Notes: generated by a model from the sequence alone, not told the origin. A stretch of DNA of 64,000 bases from Cacajao melanocephalus (GCA_963573385.1 CAUYLG010021675.1:1-64000), one strand, 5' to 3'; counted from the stretch's first letter, positions 16,451 to 29,040 are shown. Translations and numbers: made by a program.

Positions 16451-18263
16451 CCTTGTCTCTGTTTCTGATGTCTGGGTCATCTCGGGTCCATCTGTTTGTA
16501 GCGTGGGTGCGCAGGCCCAGGCAGGGTGCGGCAGCTAGCCGAGAGTCACAGCCTGGCGTGCTGGGACAGGGACCCTAGTCCTGTCCTCCGACTCCACAGC
16601 CCTCAGGTTTTCCTTTGCATCGCGCTGTCTTTCCACACCTTCTGTCCTACACTGCCTAGGGAAACCTACAATTTGGGGGAGGTAATGTGGATAGGTACGT
16701 GGATTTTCTAGCCCATGTATGATTGCTGTCATACAGTGTGGAGAAGATGAATCTGTGATTAAGTCCTGGAGCTTTTTCCCGTAATTCTGGATTCTCAGGT
16801 ATCTCACTGTTAGAAGTAGCTGTTTGCTTAGAGCGTGAGTGTATGTGGTGGGCGGGGGCAGGCGTGGTAGGCTGCTGGTGCTGAGAAGGGCAGTGCAGGC
16901 GGTGTTGTGGGCACGGCTCCAGCAGCCTCAGCCTCACAGCACAGGGACAGCGTGAAGGAACCCTGATCAGTTTCCCTGTGGACCCTCACTCACCCAGGCT
17001 CCCACCAGCAGGGGCAGCTCCAGCGCACGTTAGGGCCGGCCTCACTCCCTGTGTGATTTCGGGACAGCCTCTCACACGTTATCTTCTCACTCATTAGCTT
17101 CGACCAAATATTTCTTAGGATGAGGAAACAGGTTTTCCTTTACAGTCCATTTTCAGAGGCTTAAGATGCAAGTGACAGGATGAAGTATGTGTGCTGGCAT
17201 GATAACGTGGAAAGAGAAATGGTTGATCATAGCCGGGAAACAGCCAACACTCCTCACGTGCTGGGCGCTGTTCCAGGGGCTCCATGGATGTGATCACATT
17301 TTAATCCTCAGAGCAAGCCACTGAGCTGAAGCAATGTCATCCTTTTATAGTTGAGAAAACTAAGACATAGAGATTCAGTGACTTATCCAAGGTCACACAG
17401 CTAAAAGGTGAGAGTAGGGACTTTAGCTCAGGCTGTCTGACCGCAGAGCCTCATCTTAGCTGCCTTTGTGTCTGACAGAAGGGGTCCTGCTTCTGATTCC
17501 CTAACAGCCTAACTTTGGGAACATTTAATCTCCCTGGTGATTTGCTCTGCCTCTGTTTCCCGCTCTGCCCTCTCTAGACACTAGTCACAGTTTGTGCCCT
17601 GTCCCCCAACTCCTGCCTTTTTCCTGAGGCCAAAGAGCCCTTCTCAGCTAAGTGTCCAGCTCATCTGTCACAAGTAGAGGGACCTGACCTGCCACCCAAG
17701 TAGTGATGACCTTTGTGGATCTGATTCATTGTCCAAAACTTATTTGCGCTGGAATGGGATGAGTGCAGGCGGTAGGGATAACTAAGAACAGATTCTGAAG
17801 AAAGGATCAGGAAAACACTACCTGGCATGTGAGGAGAAAAAAGAAAATGCACAGGGGAATCTCAAGAGGTGAAAACCCACAGCTTCCTCTTGCCGTGTCT
17901 TGCCTTTACTGAGCCTGCCTGTCTCTGCAGCTGACCATATAGCAACATTTGCTCCTGGACCCCAGAAAGCTTCGTGCCAGCTTCCTTGGGATGAATGAAG
18001 ATGGATCTAGCCAGCCTAGTGGTACAAGGTCCTTGGGTCCCGTTGATGTGTACTGAACAGCGTGTTGGACACTCTTGCCCTGCTGACAGGGCCTCATTCT
18101 CTCGATTGCCTTCTACAAGAGAAGTTTTAGAGCTATGGGATGTACATCCCAAGAAACAAAACATTTTACCAAAAAGATACGGCAGCTTTAATTTTAATTT
18201 TAAAAACTAAATTTTAGGATTACTTTAGTAAAACCGTGAAACAGAAGGAGGAGAAGGGGAACA
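16451..18263. other. LANCL2 intron with a MIR copy
   Basis: Mixed unique intron sequence. Apart from the MIR at 17275-17465 I recognise no element or exon. Frames of 60-100 codons on both strands are unremarkable. Confidence 0.45.
17275..17465 (+). repeat. MIR SINE, sense
   Basis: The order cacattttaatcctcagagc, gttgagaaaactaagacatagag, aaggtcacacagctaaaagg is the standard MIR core and tail order. Confidence 0.85.
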
Positions 18264-18271
18264 GGCTAATG

Positions 18272-18654
18272 CAGGGGTCTGTGGCCCCCAGGCTGTGAAC
18301 CGGTACTGGTTTGTGGCCTGTTAGGGACCGGGCTGCACAGCAGGAGGTGAGCTGCAGTGAGCAAGCGAAGCTTCGTCTGAATTCACAGCCACTCCCCATC
18401 ACGCACATTACCGTTTGAGCTCTGCCACCTATCAGATCAGCGGCCACGTTAGATTTTCATAGGAGAGCAAACCATATCGGGAACTGCTTATGCCAGGGGT
18501 CTAGGTTGCACGCCCTGTATGAGAATCTAACTAATGCCTGATGATCTGAGGTGGAACAGTTTCATCCGGAAAGCATCCCCACTCCCCTTCCTGGTCCGTG
18601 GAAAAATGGTTCCATGAAACCAGTCCCTAGTGCCAGAAAGGTTGGAGACCGCTG
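18272..18654 (+). mobile_element. MER1-type (hAT-Charlie) non-autonomous transposon with perfect 8-bp target duplication
   Basis: The ends are caggggtctg and gagaccgctg, with the familiar interior (gttagggaccgggctgcacagcaggaggtgag in part; aatctaactaatgcctgatgatctg in part). The flanks read GGCTAATG at 18264-18271 and again at 18655-18662. An exact 8-bp target-site duplication is diagnostic of hAT transposition. The element is non-coding and about 383 bases long. A second copy, inverted, lies at 55059-55386. Confidence 0.88.
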
Positions 18655-18843
18655 GGCTAATGGATTGAAATCGTGAGATTCTATGTACAATGTTGCTGGT
18701 TGGTTTTTTCTGTCTGTTTTAGCCCCTAATGCCATTTCGGTTTTCCTAACATCATGCCATGTTCTAAACAGAAAAGGAAAGTATTTTGCAAACTCTTCAT
18801 TGAAACCGTCTTTTTAGCACTGCTTTGTTTTTAATTTGCCCAG

Positions 18844-19020
18844 GTCTTTAAGGAGGAGAAGTACTTGAAAGAGGCCATGGAGTGTAGCGATGTGATCTGG
18901 CAGCGAGGTTTGCTGCGGAAGGGCTACGGGATCTGCCACGGGACTGCTGGCAACGGCTACTCCTTCCTGTCCCTTTACCGTCTCACGCAGGATAAGAAGT
19001 ACCTCTACCGAGCTTGCAAG
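18844..19020 (+). CDS. LANCL2: LANCL2 internal coding exon carrying the Cys-His zinc motif
   Basis: This 177-base exon encodes 59 residues in phase 0, from VFKEEKYLKEAME to DKKYLYRACK. The acceptor reads ttgcccag and the donor follows at 19021 as gtgagg. It continues directly from the exon ending at 6682, giving MQAYK followed by VFKEE. The motif GYGICHGTAGNGYSF supplies the adjacent cysteine and histidine that complete the zinc site in the LanC family, so the catalytic metal site is intact in this copy. The repeated helical hairpins typical of the barrel continue on both sides of the motif. Reading simply continues into the intron after 19020, but the extra residues have no family match. The intron before this exon is about 12.2 kb and filled by L1 and Alu insertions. 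Confidence 0.96.
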
Positions 19021-19231
19021 GTGAGGGCGGCTCTGTTGGAACGGCTTCCGAACAAAGCTGCATGTGCAGAGTCCAGAAGTACAACTCCTGTTCCTTCTTT
19101 TAGCCTGTTTCTCCCAACTCTAGCTTCCTCTTTTTCTTCTGGCACAGCCTTGTCCGTGGCTTCTCTGGGCCATAGTGTTCCTGTCGATAGAATGGGGAGC
19201 ACACATGTCAATGGCTTCTGAAGAATATGCA

Positions 19232-19345
19232 TCCTGGAGTCAGTGCCTGACTAGAATTACCACCTGTGCCGTTTATTTGTTTATGAGTTTGGACATGTCT
19301 CTTCCTCAAGCCTCAGTTTCCTCATTTGTATAGAAAAAAAAAAAA
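19232..19345 (-). repeat. MIR SINE fragment, antisense
   Basis: The sequence gtttggacatgtctcttcctcaagcctcagtttcctcatttg is the reversed MIR core. It ends in an A run. Confidence 0.75.
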
Positions 19346-19379
19346 ATACCACCCACCTCCTTGGGTGTTCCAAGCAGAA

Positions 19380-19880
19380 CTGAGCTAATGTGCAGATCGT
19401 CTGTAATCGTCCTGCCAAAACCCTCCGGTGGCTTCGCATCGACTGCAGACGGAGCCTGCGCTCCGCCGCCGGGGTCACAGAGCACTGTGCCCCTCGGCCC
19501 TTGTCTGTGTCTCCACCAGTCTCCTCACCTTACCCTGCTCTCTAGCCCACCACGCCACAGCCACGCCGCCCCTCTAAGAACGGAGCATGTCACTCTTCTT
19601 TCTGCTGCGCATGTCGTTAACCGTCCCTGCAGGAGCGCTCTTCCCCTGCCAGGTGGCTCCTTGCCATGCTGCTCTGAACTGTGACGTTCTTAGAGGGACC
19701 TTTGAGACCCCGAAGTGGGTGGTCACTCCGTTACTCATTGCATGTTTTTGCTTGCTTCTTGGGAGTGTGGCTGGTAGAGCATAAGCCCCTTGATCTTGTC
19801 TGGGTCACTGTTCTACACTGGCACCTGGAGCAGTGTATAGCACCGAGTAGAAACTCAGTCAACATGCACTGGACGTGCCA
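19380..19880 (+). repeat. L2 LINE 3' fragment
   Basis: The later part (agccccttgatcttgtctggg, gagcagtgtatagcaccgagtagaaactcagtcaacatgc) matches the 3' end of LINE-2. The upstream 300 bases are consistent with L2 but diverged. Confidence 0.65.
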
Positions 19881-21923
19881 AGATGAATGGCACAGAGCAG
19901 GACTTAGTAAGTGTTTGCTCGTATTTTTATCATGTGCACATTTCACAAAATATACTTGTGTGCACACAGAAAAGTTTGGAAGAAAATGCACCAAAGTGTG
20001 TACAGCGAGTGCCCTTGATAGATGGAGGCACTGCAGCTGACGTGTTCTTTATACCATTCGAACATCTTTTACCTTAGAAGCCTTTTCTCAACCCAAGTGG
20101 AATGGGCCCCCCGTTGTTGGTGTGCCGGAAAATGCACACCAACACAGCTGCGTCTGTGGCTCCCCAACTTAGGGAAGCATGCGGGAAGCTGTGGAGGCAA
20201 ACAGGGCGGGGCCCAACCTGGCATGGCAGGTCAGCGAGGGACGTCTCAGCCAAGACCTGAAGGAAGGCTTGAAAGTAAGCAAAGGGGGATGAGGAAAGAT
20301 GCAAAAAGGAGAAATCGCTGCTGTTCCAAAGGCCCGGAGGTGTGAGTGCCCAGGGCCTGTGCGAAGTGCACTGTGGCCGGAGCACGGGGATCAGGCAGAA
20401 CAGGAGCCAGCGAGCAGGAACAGTGAGGTTCCGCAGGCCTGGGCCAGCCTGATGATATGATGATGGGACATGATTATGCAAACATGGGCATTGTGAGGGG
20501 ACCGCACGAGGGCTGAGACGCAGCCAGGTTTTTAAAGATGAGGGGTTTTTCCGGTGGGCCAGGCAGGGATGCCCTGCAGAGGTGGAATGCAGTTCCGATG
20601 AGGAGAAGAGCTTGCGTGGAGCCGCAGAGCGCAAACCAGCTCGGTGTGTTCCTGACGCCGCAAGCACTTCAGCCTTTGGGATGCAAAGGGAAGGAAAGGT
20701 GCGGCAAAAGGTGAAGTCAGACAGGTGGGCAGAGGACAGAGAAAGTTAGCCTTTCCCTGTAGCCAGTTGTTCTCAACCTTGTACCACGGAGAAGCTTTCA
20801 AATAATGCCTGGATCTCACTCTAGAGCAGTTAAATGAGGAAGCCTCAGCACTAATAGTTTTCAAGCTCCCCCAGTAATTTTAATAGTCAGCTAGCATTGG
20901 ATACTAATTTGGAAGATGGGGGCTCATGGAAGGGTTTAGCATCCATGTTCAGACTCCTCTTTTAGAAAGATTGCTGTGGTCCCAGTGGGAAGAATGAGGC
21001 GGGCTTTGGTTTCCCCAAATTGCAGTTTGGTAATTAATGCAAGAAACGTTGAGTCATAAACCAAAGCATTGGTTGGGATAACGAATGAGGCATTTAGAAA
21101 CACCTAGGATGTAAAGCCCACAGAATTTAAAGGATGTTTTCAAATGTGGCGAAGATGGAAATATCTGAATGTCTTCCGGTTGTCTGACTTGGAAAACTGG
21201 GTAGGTGGGCCATCAGGCAAGCTAAGAGTGAGCGGCTCGGGAGGGTAAAAGCAGAGTGAGTTTCATTTTACATGTGCCGAACTTCATACTCCTCATGTTT
21301 ATTACTTAGGATTCTTAGTATACACATGACCCTTCAAAGTATGTTAGCTTAGGCAAAAAAGGGAAGTGTATTAAAACGATAGGGAAACACCCAGTGAAGA
21401 GGTCTCAGAAGAAAGGGTCAAGGATCTCAGAGGACAGCACAGAGAGGGCTGAGGGGCAGGCGCTGTGAAGGCGGAGAGGCTGCGGTGAGAGGAGGCGCCC
21501 CAGCCTGGGCTGAAGCTGCCTGTTTCCCAGCTGGGGCCAGGGGAGCCCGCAGCTGCTGCCAAGGGCTGTTTCAGAGCCCGGGTGTTTTGTTTAGGATAGA
21601 GCAGGTGTTTCAAGTTGCTTCTGGAATCGTTAGCTGAAGGGGCAGGAGGCAGGTGCCAGGGAAGACAGAGTGTCATTGAGTCGTTCAGATTCCACCTCGG
21701 AGTTCCCAGCAGCCATAAGGCAGACCCGACCTACAGCTGAGGCAGCGGCATGCAGAGGCAAGGGGACTTGCTGGGCCTCACCCCCGAAGAGGGAGCACGG
21801 GAGCTGAATGCCCTACAGCTGGGGCCCACTTTCCTCATTGCTGTGAAGACACTGCATTCCCATTTATTGCCTTTTCACCAAGTAGAAACTCCAGTCTTAA
21901 AAAAAAAATCCCTTTCTTTTCAG
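19881..21923. other. LANCL2 intron with old degraded repeat
   Basis: The stretch at about 20210-20480 (agacctgaaggaaggcttg, gtgccc then agggcctgtg) resembles an ancient interspersed repeat also seen near 31.0-32.4 kb; I cannot name it. A 197-codon minus-strand frame (20074-20667) overlaps it and shows no motif. The rest is unclassified. Confidence 0.45.
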
Positions 21924-21996
21924 TTTGCAGAGTGGTGTCTAGATTATGGAGCACATGGGTGCCGCATTCCTGACAGACCCTATTCGCTCTTTGAAG
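21924..21996 (+). CDS. LANCL2: LANCL2 short penultimate coding exon
   Basis: This 73-base exon encodes FAEWCLDYGAHGCRIPDR, then PYSLFE, plus the first base of a glycine codon shared with the next exon. A strong polypyrimidine tract ending cctttcttttcag precedes it, and the donor is GTAAG at 21997. It encodes one of the last helical repeats of the LanC-like barrel. Its length is not a multiple of three, so skipping it would shift the frame of the final exon. The residues follow on directly from YRACK of the previous exon, which supports both splice sites. Confidence 0.95.
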
Positions 21997-22604
21997 GTAA
22001 GAGGAAGAAAAATGCTATGGTTTAAAAGTTTGGACGAGGGAAATTGGTCCTCCTGTCCTTGTGGACTGGCTCTGTTCACATCTGACCTGGCTCAAGTAAT
22101 ATTTCCAAACTGTAAAGTAACAGCAAATTAGCTTATTGCTGAAAATTCTGTCGGCTCTCTGAACCTTACCTGTTTTTTGCTCCTGTGAATGTCTTCCAAG
22201 TGTTCTTAGATCTTTTGTGAGGTGTCTATGCAGACAGAACATAGAAGTCTTGCTGTTAGCAATGGAAGAAATAGTTTACTCCTCCGCATTTCATCTGTAA
22301 TGTGGCGTATTTAATATTGGTGTATTCAGAGGAATATATTTAATAAAGTGTGAAGAATTAATATTAGCAATTAGAAATATTAGTAATTAGAAAAAATAGC
22401 AAGTGTGAATATTGAAGAAAGTTCTGAAAAGAAGAGCAATGATAGGCAGTCAGTGAAAGCAACAGGAATTCCACCGAGTCCACTGCATGCACAGCGAAGG
22501 GAGGGTCAGACAGGAGCGCAGACCCAAGTCTCATAAACAGACCCAGATACTCATTAGATTTCTCTGTGGGTGTGGGCGTGCTTTCTGGTTTTTGCATCTG
22601 TATT
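21997..22604. other. LANCL2 last intron, first part
   Basis: AT-rich unclassified intron sequence following the donor at 21997. It includes a local repeat of ttagcaattagaaatattag-like blocks near 22360-22400. Confidence 0.45.
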
Positions 22605-23045
22605 CACGAAGGATATTGACCTACAGTTTTTCTGATTTGTGCTGTCTTGATCTGGTTTTGGTATCAGGGTCATACTGACCTGATGAACCATATTGAGAAG
22701 TATCTTCTCTTCTGTTTTCTGGGACATACTGTGTGTTAATTGGTAGAAGAATTGGTAGTAATGTAACTTAAATGTTTGATAGAATTCTCCAGTACAAACT
22801 TCTAGGTCTGGAGATTTATTTTTCTGGACTTTTAAACAAATTCAATGTTTACAATAATTATAGGGCTGTTGAAGTTACCTATTTCATGTTGGGTGAGCGG
22901 CCATCGTTTGTAGTTTTTGAGAAATGGGTTCATTGCGTGCATGTGATGAAATTCATGTGTGTGAGCTGTTGGCCACATTCCCTCACCATCCTCTTGATGT
23001 CTGCATCGTCTGTAAGTGGTATGTCCTGTTTTAGTTTTCATATTG
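22605..23045 (-). mobile_element. Old L1 ORF2 fragment, antisense
   Basis: The pieces tattgacctacagtttttctg, tctggttttggtatcagggtcat and atgtttgatagaattctcc are the reversed reverse-transcriptase region of an old L1. It is heavily diverged and non-coding. Confidence 0.75.
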
Positions 23046-24682
23046 GCAATATTTTAAAATCACATTTTAGAAATATGAGCAGAAAATAGAGCATGTGTCA
23101 GATCTTTTGCAGAAAATGATCTTTTTAATATTGAAAGGAATCATAAGGAAAAGTATTTAGTAGAATAAAAGTGTTAGTTCTCTGTCATAGAAATGCAGTG
23201 CATCTGCATCAGGTATAACAGAGTTAATGCCTGAACTCTAAATGGAGTTCATCAAGTTTATAATAGCACCTCCAGAGCTTCAGTGGGGCTTTGGATGTAC
23301 GGCTCCCTAAAGGTGGAAAGTTAATAGGTCACTCTTTCCCCTGTGCCTTGCCAGTGCCTGCCAGACAGAACCGTGGGGACCCTCACCAAATCCCGTCAGG
23401 GGGTGGAGGGATCATTAGGCTGTGTGCCTAGCAGTGCAGCCCACTGTGGCAAACTGGCCAGCTGGAGGAACCACCAGGAGGGCTCGCTGGCACCTGGCAC
23501 CCCTTCTGAAGGAGCTCACTCCTGCTGCGAGTGCGCCGCCCAGCGGGTCCACTGCCCACACACCCAAGCAGGAAAGCCAGCTTAATCCCCACAGGGCCTG
23601 CTGTAGGGCTTCCTGTGGTTGTTATGGGTCCCTGTTTACTTCTCATGGTCAGTGGTTTTCTAATTTCTTAAAAATAAGTTTCTGGAACCCTTTCTTCAAA
23701 CAAAACCTTAAAGAGAAGGCTTGGAACACCCCAGATGACTTTCAGTAGGAAAAATGGGGAAACAATTTGTGGCGTGCTGTTCAGCTGTAAGAAGGGGCCA
23801 GCGATGAACATGCACAGAATGTGAATGAATTGCAGGAACGCTGATGAAGGAGCCCGATACAAGGGCTGTACACCGTGGCTACACTCATAAGAGTGCCAAA
23901 GCACACAGAACTCACCCGTGGTGGACCAGCGCCAGGCTCCCGGTTACCTCTAGGGGGACCACAGGGCGGGAGGGACTGGAGAGGGGCACGCAGAACTTTC
24001 TGGAGTGGTGGGAATGTTCCAGGTCTTAATCGGGTCTTGTTTGCACAGGTGTATGCATTTGACAAAACTCAAAGAGAACTACACTTTGGATTTGTGTGTT
24101 TCATTGTACGTGAATTTTACATGAAAAGAAAAACTGTAAACAAAAACTCTGTAAGAGAGAAACTGTTCTGATTTGAGTGGGGACAGGAGACCTGGAGGCC
24201 TTGGTGGGCTGGTAGCGCCTTCCCCACCCAACACCCTTCCCATGCTGCTGTGCGTCTGGTTGAAAACCCACTGCTTAATTACTGCAATGATTTGGGGTGG
24301 GGATTTTGACCAAATTAAGGTTCATTAAAAATAACAGTCTTCAAATATAAAGAAGATGGAAAATGCAACTTTGAGCATATACAGGCTCTGAGGGGAAGCT
24401 CTGTGTGTAGGAGTATCATAATTAGCAGCATCCATAACTTTCATAGCGATTCTGTGATGTCACCTTAAAGTTTCAAGATATAAGATTAAAGCCCAGTAAC
24501 CAATTTTTAAAATATAAGATAGCAAGGAAAAGGATATCTTCATTTTTTAATGAAGTCATCTTGAGAGTCCTCAGCACGTTTCCCACATGCTTGCAGGCCC
24601 TGGTACCGTAAATGATTAAAAGTCACTGTTTTAGACACTGCCCTTGTGCCATTCCTAAGCGGCTCCTCATTGTACGTTGCAG
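23046..24682. other. LANCL2 last intron, second part
   Basis: No recognised gene or young repeat. Several 60-108 codon frames overlap on both strands without motifs. The intron ends at the ttgcag acceptor. Confidence 0.45.
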
Positions 24683-24777
24683 GCATGGCTGGCGCTATTC
24701 ACTTTCTCTCTGATGTCCTGGGACCAGAGGCATCACGGTTTCCAGCATTTGAACTTGACTCTTCGAAGAGGGATTAA
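24683..24777 (+). CDS. LANCL2: LANCL2 terminal coding exon with stop codon
   Basis: The acceptor is ttgcag at 24677-24682. The first two bases complete the split glycine codon, then 30 residues follow, from MAGAIHFLSDVLGPEAS to DSSKRD, and a TAA stop at 24775-24777. MAGAIHFL is the conserved final helix of LanC-like proteins, and SSKRD is the C-terminus I recall for LANCL2. From memory the human protein may read GPET where this copy reads GPEA; this could be a species difference, a variant or a memory error. Together the four exons give the last 175 residues without frameshift or premature stop, so the gene appears functional. Confidence 0.95.
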
Positions 24778-26770
24778 AAGGTGCAAAAAGACAACTAAAA
24801 TACCCATTTGGACCAAAAGCCACCAGATTGCTTAGTGCCTGACACAGGAACAACTGGGAATCCTGAAAGAGAAAAAAAGCAGACACTGTCACAGGCCCAT
24901 CTGTTAGAGCATGAGTGACCGAAGCCATCCATCAGCATTTTGTAACGGCGCCCTCACCGGTATAAAATATGACTTCTCCACACCCAGATTCTCTGTAGTG
25001 TTTGCATGTTTCTTGGTGTTTGTTGTCTCCAGGTGTAAGCTGTTTTAAGTGGAAGGCCCTTCTCTTTGTGGGACTCGGAGCTGGCCATGCATGAGTGTAT
25101 GGCAGTGTCCACTTATCCGTATAAAATGTATAAAGTGGGATTTCTTCCATATCGACAAATGAGAGAAGAGGTGATGTCTATCTTGTATATCAGAAAGATG
25201 ATCTAGGGTCTATCCTAGTGATAATACATTGTCAGCCTTTTCTGTGGCACCTTCCGGATGAGCATGAGGGAAATGACCACTCCAGGATGGACAGGAGCGG
25301 CCAATCTGCAGGGGCTTGCTGGGGTGGTTTGGGATGCACAGCTGAACGCTTCCTGTTTGGGGCTTGCACTCACCTTAGTGTTTTAAAGAAGCCTCGGGTG
25401 CACTGCAGCTCTGTCAGGGCCCTATTCCCCGCAGAGGCTTCGGGTGCTTTGTGTAGAGTCCAGGGCAGCCAGAGCCCTGGGGAGGGGACTTTCCCAAGAA
25501 GCTTTGGTGGCTACACTGCAGGCAGCAGTGACTGAGTGCTAGCAGATACAGAACATTTACCCAGGTATCTGTTACTAAGACAGGCTCCACCTCAGTTTAT
25601 CAATATGATAAGTTACTGTTATAAAAAGAGTAAGTACATTCCAGATGGGTTATTATAGATGAACGAACACTCAACTGGACTCATGTCCCTGCAATTAAAC
25701 TTATTTCAACCTTTTGGAAAGTTATCAAATTCTAAATTTGAATGAATGCATTTCATATTTTTTGTCTACTTTTGGGTGATAAAAAGTATTAGCCCTCATT
25801 TATAGACAAGAGAAACATAATGTTCTAACCAACAACATTATTCTATTTGTGTGACATTTTTTAATTTTAAAAAATGTGGGCAGCAAGCTGGGTTAGCCTA
25901 CACTCATTAATTCTATCATGTAGATTTCGGGTTTTGAAGGGTTTCTGTCATCATGGAACAAGTGGTCTGGGACTAAGTACTTCTCAAGTTGTGAGCTAAG
26001 CCTTGTGTCATGAAAGACCCAGGACTCTCTCGACAGCCCAGTCCGCGTCTGCAGGGGGCGTTCTGAGCACTTCCCAGCCCCGTGTCCACTCCTCTCAGAA
26101 AGGAGAAAGAAAAATATCAGTTTAGGAGAAAAGTCTCCTTTTTACGTGTGTGGTTATCTGTGGGGCTGGCTTCCTAAATGTGTGACGTTCAGCTTCCAAA
26201 CGATGCCTGGAGAGTCTCTGCTGCAGACACCCTTGCTCCTGAGTCATGATGATTTTCTTTCATGTTAGATTGATGACTTCTGTGAATATAAATCATCCTG
26301 ATCCAATTTTACCTGACCTCCTGGGCCTGCTGATGGGCTTCACAGGCAGTCCAGCAGCCCACACCTGCAGGCAGGATGCTGTTGTCAACAAGCTAAGGGC
26401 AGCTGCTTTGCAGAAGACCTCACACGGTGTCCAGTCTCATCCAGATAACTGTTCCCATCCTCCCCACCCACCTCATCAAAACATAACACATCACAGAGCT
26501 CTGTAGTGAGGTCCTGTGTGCCCGTTTCTCAAGGGAAGCCAGTAGGCCACACAGGCAGCACGGAGCATCCAGGGTGGCCCCTCTCAGAGGAGGCGGCGGC
26601 TCATGGCGCAGCCAGGTGTCTGCAGAGCAGCCGCAAGGGTGGCCGAGGGGTCCAGGTGTCTTCCCAGGTGAGTCCATCCACGCGCATGTTTGAAAAACAC
26701 TTGTCTTTCTAACACACTGAGGGAAAGATTTAAAATATCTGTGGAATAAATGGAGGAGATTTTGTTTACA
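24778..26770 (+). other. LANCL2: LANCL2 3' untranslated region (end inferred)
   Basis: This is about 2 kb of single-copy sequence after the LANCL2 stop codon, without Alu or L1 insertions. That is typical of a conserved terminal exon. The end is inferred from the first AATAAA after the stop (26745-26750), followed by a T-rich stretch. Short reading frames inside it have no recognisable product. The exact cleavage site cannot be read from sequence alone. Confidence 0.7.
26745..26750 (+). promoter_or_regulatory. LANCL2: Candidate LANCL2 polyadenylation signal AATAAA
   Basis: This is the first canonical AATAAA on the + strand after the LANCL2 stop codon. A T/GT-rich region (ttttgttt, then a run of T) follows within 10-40 bases, as expected for a downstream element. 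Later AATAAA copies near 29002 and 29809 lie in repeat-containing intergenic DNA and are less likely. Confidence 0.65.
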
Positions 26771-27364
26771 GATTTTTTTTTAAAGCCACCAGGGTTGATG
26801 CCTTCTTATCCACTAGATGTCAACAGAAGTGATGTTCTGTGGCTCTGCGTTAATCCCTGCCTCATGTCTGTTACATGTGCTGCTGTGTGACAGTAATTCC
26901 AGCTCCGTCCCGGCAGGCAAAGGAGAAGCGGGATGCACTTCACAGGACGGGCTTGACAGAAGTCAGTTTAAGAGACGCGTTTGGGTCAGACTTCAGTACA
27001 TCTCGTTCATTTCTTGGATTTGTGTTCACAGCTGTGTTCTCTAAAATGTGTCTAAATTTTAAAAATATGTACACGCATAGTATCATTTTAAAATATGAAG
27101 GAAAGAATTTGATGTCCACAAAAAGTGTTTGAGGTTCTTTGATTTTGTTAGTAAAAGCCAGTTCTGTGTTGACCTGTGGAATCATCATTTGTTTTCATTT
27201 CTCTGTGTTTGAGAGCGACCTTGGTTAGGAGCAACGGCGGCTCTTCTGAAGGTTGGATTCTTCACTTAAAAATGTGGCAGTTGCTCACACAGTGTTCTAG
27301 TGGCAGGTTTCTATGCGTGCATTCTTTTTGATTCCAACAAGCCCTTTGGAACCCTGGGTAAGAA

Positions 27365-27525
27365 CAGCCGCATCTATCAAGCTCTCTCCTTATGACACTC
27401 CCAGCAGCGCTGGGAGTGGGGACTCTTAGTACCACTTTCTCACAGATGACACAGTGCCGGACTTGCCCAGCATCACTCAGCCCATGCATGGGACAGTTGG
27501 GTCAGACCCAGGTGGCGCTCATGGT
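27365..27525 (+). repeat. MIR SINE fragment, sense
   Basis: The order cttatgacactcccagcagcg, ctttctcacagatgacacagtgc, ttgcccagcatcactcagcc follows the MIR consensus with high divergence. Confidence 0.65.
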
Positions 27526-29040
27526 GCTAAGTTGCACCCACTCCTCCTTCCCCTGCGTGCTCGATGCGGGAGGAAAGCCATGGACACCCAGGAGGGCCCT
27601 GCAGTGTGGCCATGAGCACATGGGTAGTGAACAGAAAAGCAGGACCATGCAGGGCCGCTTCCTCTGGCCCTGTCATCTCTGCTCCCCCACAGTCTTATAG
27701 GTGGGGAGGGACGCTATAGCCATTTATTGGAATTGAAACTGCTTTTTAACTAGGTAAGGCAGTTTTCACATCTGTTGCTTCATTTGCTAAATTAACAAAA
27801 ACAATGGTCCAGGTTTAAAATCCAGGTTCCCTAAGACATCTTTACAAACCATCTCCACTCCCGCCGAGGCTCTGTGCTGCAGTTTCTAAGGTCCTCCCTT
27901 TCATGAGCCTCAGAGTCTGGCAAGAGGCCCCATGGGATGGGCCTCTTGGGATGGGACATTGGTGATCCTCAGGAGGCCTGAGCGCACTACATTGCATGCA
28001 GAATTCTATGTGCATATGAACACTGACTTGGAGAGAGGGTTCCCAGTTTTCATTAGTGCTTCAAAGTGGTGTATGACCCAAAAAAGGTGAAGTGTCAGGT
28101 CGAGGTAAAGATTGTGTGTTGGCAAGCCGGACTTCAGCGCATGGAGCCTGGGGTGCTGTGGGAGGCAGACGTGGCAGCAGGACCAGATCAAGAGGCGCCA
28201 TCGCATTTAGGGAGACCTCTCCTGTGGCGGACGATGCTGCCAGCAGGTCCTGACTTTTCCACAGTGTGGAAGGAGCCAGGTGTCAAGTCCAGCATGACAG
28301 TCCCTGGTGCCTGTCGGCCTCTTCTCTGCTTCTTAGCACATGGCTGTAGGCATGGGAAGTGGAGGTCCAGGCAGCGTAGCCCGCAGCCCCAAGTGAGCTG
28401 GATGGTGGGCATCTGGAAGACCGTTCCATCCACTCTCTCTCCCATCAGAGGCAGGGTTCCTTTATGATCCTGTTTCACCCAGACTACAGCCCCCCAGAGG
28501 TAGATCACCAAGGCACCGGGGCTCAGATTTCTTGGGCTATCCTGAGATCTGTTGGCTTCACAAATCTCACTGTCCCTAGCTCCCTCTCCCGTTTGGAGGT
28601 GGGAGGCTTGATTCTTCCGCTCAGCAAATGTGTAGAGCACATCCACACTGCCAGGCTTTGTGCTGAGTGCTGAGAGTGGAATGACGCAAGTCCGCCCTGG
28701 CTCCTGCCTCATTCAGCATCGCGTCTGGCCTGAGAGACCCCGGCGGCACAGAAGCAGTCTCAAGCTGAGCTCAGACTCGGGCCTCCCTCAGAAGGACCTC
28801 AAAGTGCTCCTCTGTGGTAAGGTGAGGACAGCTAGCTTCTGGGTGAAGGATATTGTATGCTTCTTCCAGTTAACAGCAGGAGGCAGATCAAAGGGAAGTG
28901 GGGTCAGCCCAGCCTTGCAGTGTGACACCTTGTCGGCACGAAGTCACCTTCGTGGTGGTAGTCCCTGCGGTCAAGGAGTATATGGTCTAGGAAGAAGGTA
29001 ATAAATACATATTGACATTTTACAGCCAAGCCAAGTATGG

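Noticed and set aside
18865..19221. Read-through of the LANCL2 exon into the intron as an alternative C-terminus
   Set aside because: The residues after position 19020 have no LanC-like similarity, and the canonical GT donor and downstream exons explain the gene.
20074..20667. 197-codon minus-strand frame in a LANCL2 intron
   Set aside because: It overlaps an ancient degraded repeat, with open frames on several strands and no motif.
29002..29007. AATAAA as the LANCL2 poly(A) signal
   Set aside because: It lies more than 2 kb beyond a good signal at 26745 with a T-rich downstream region, and is surrounded by ordinary intergenic sequence.
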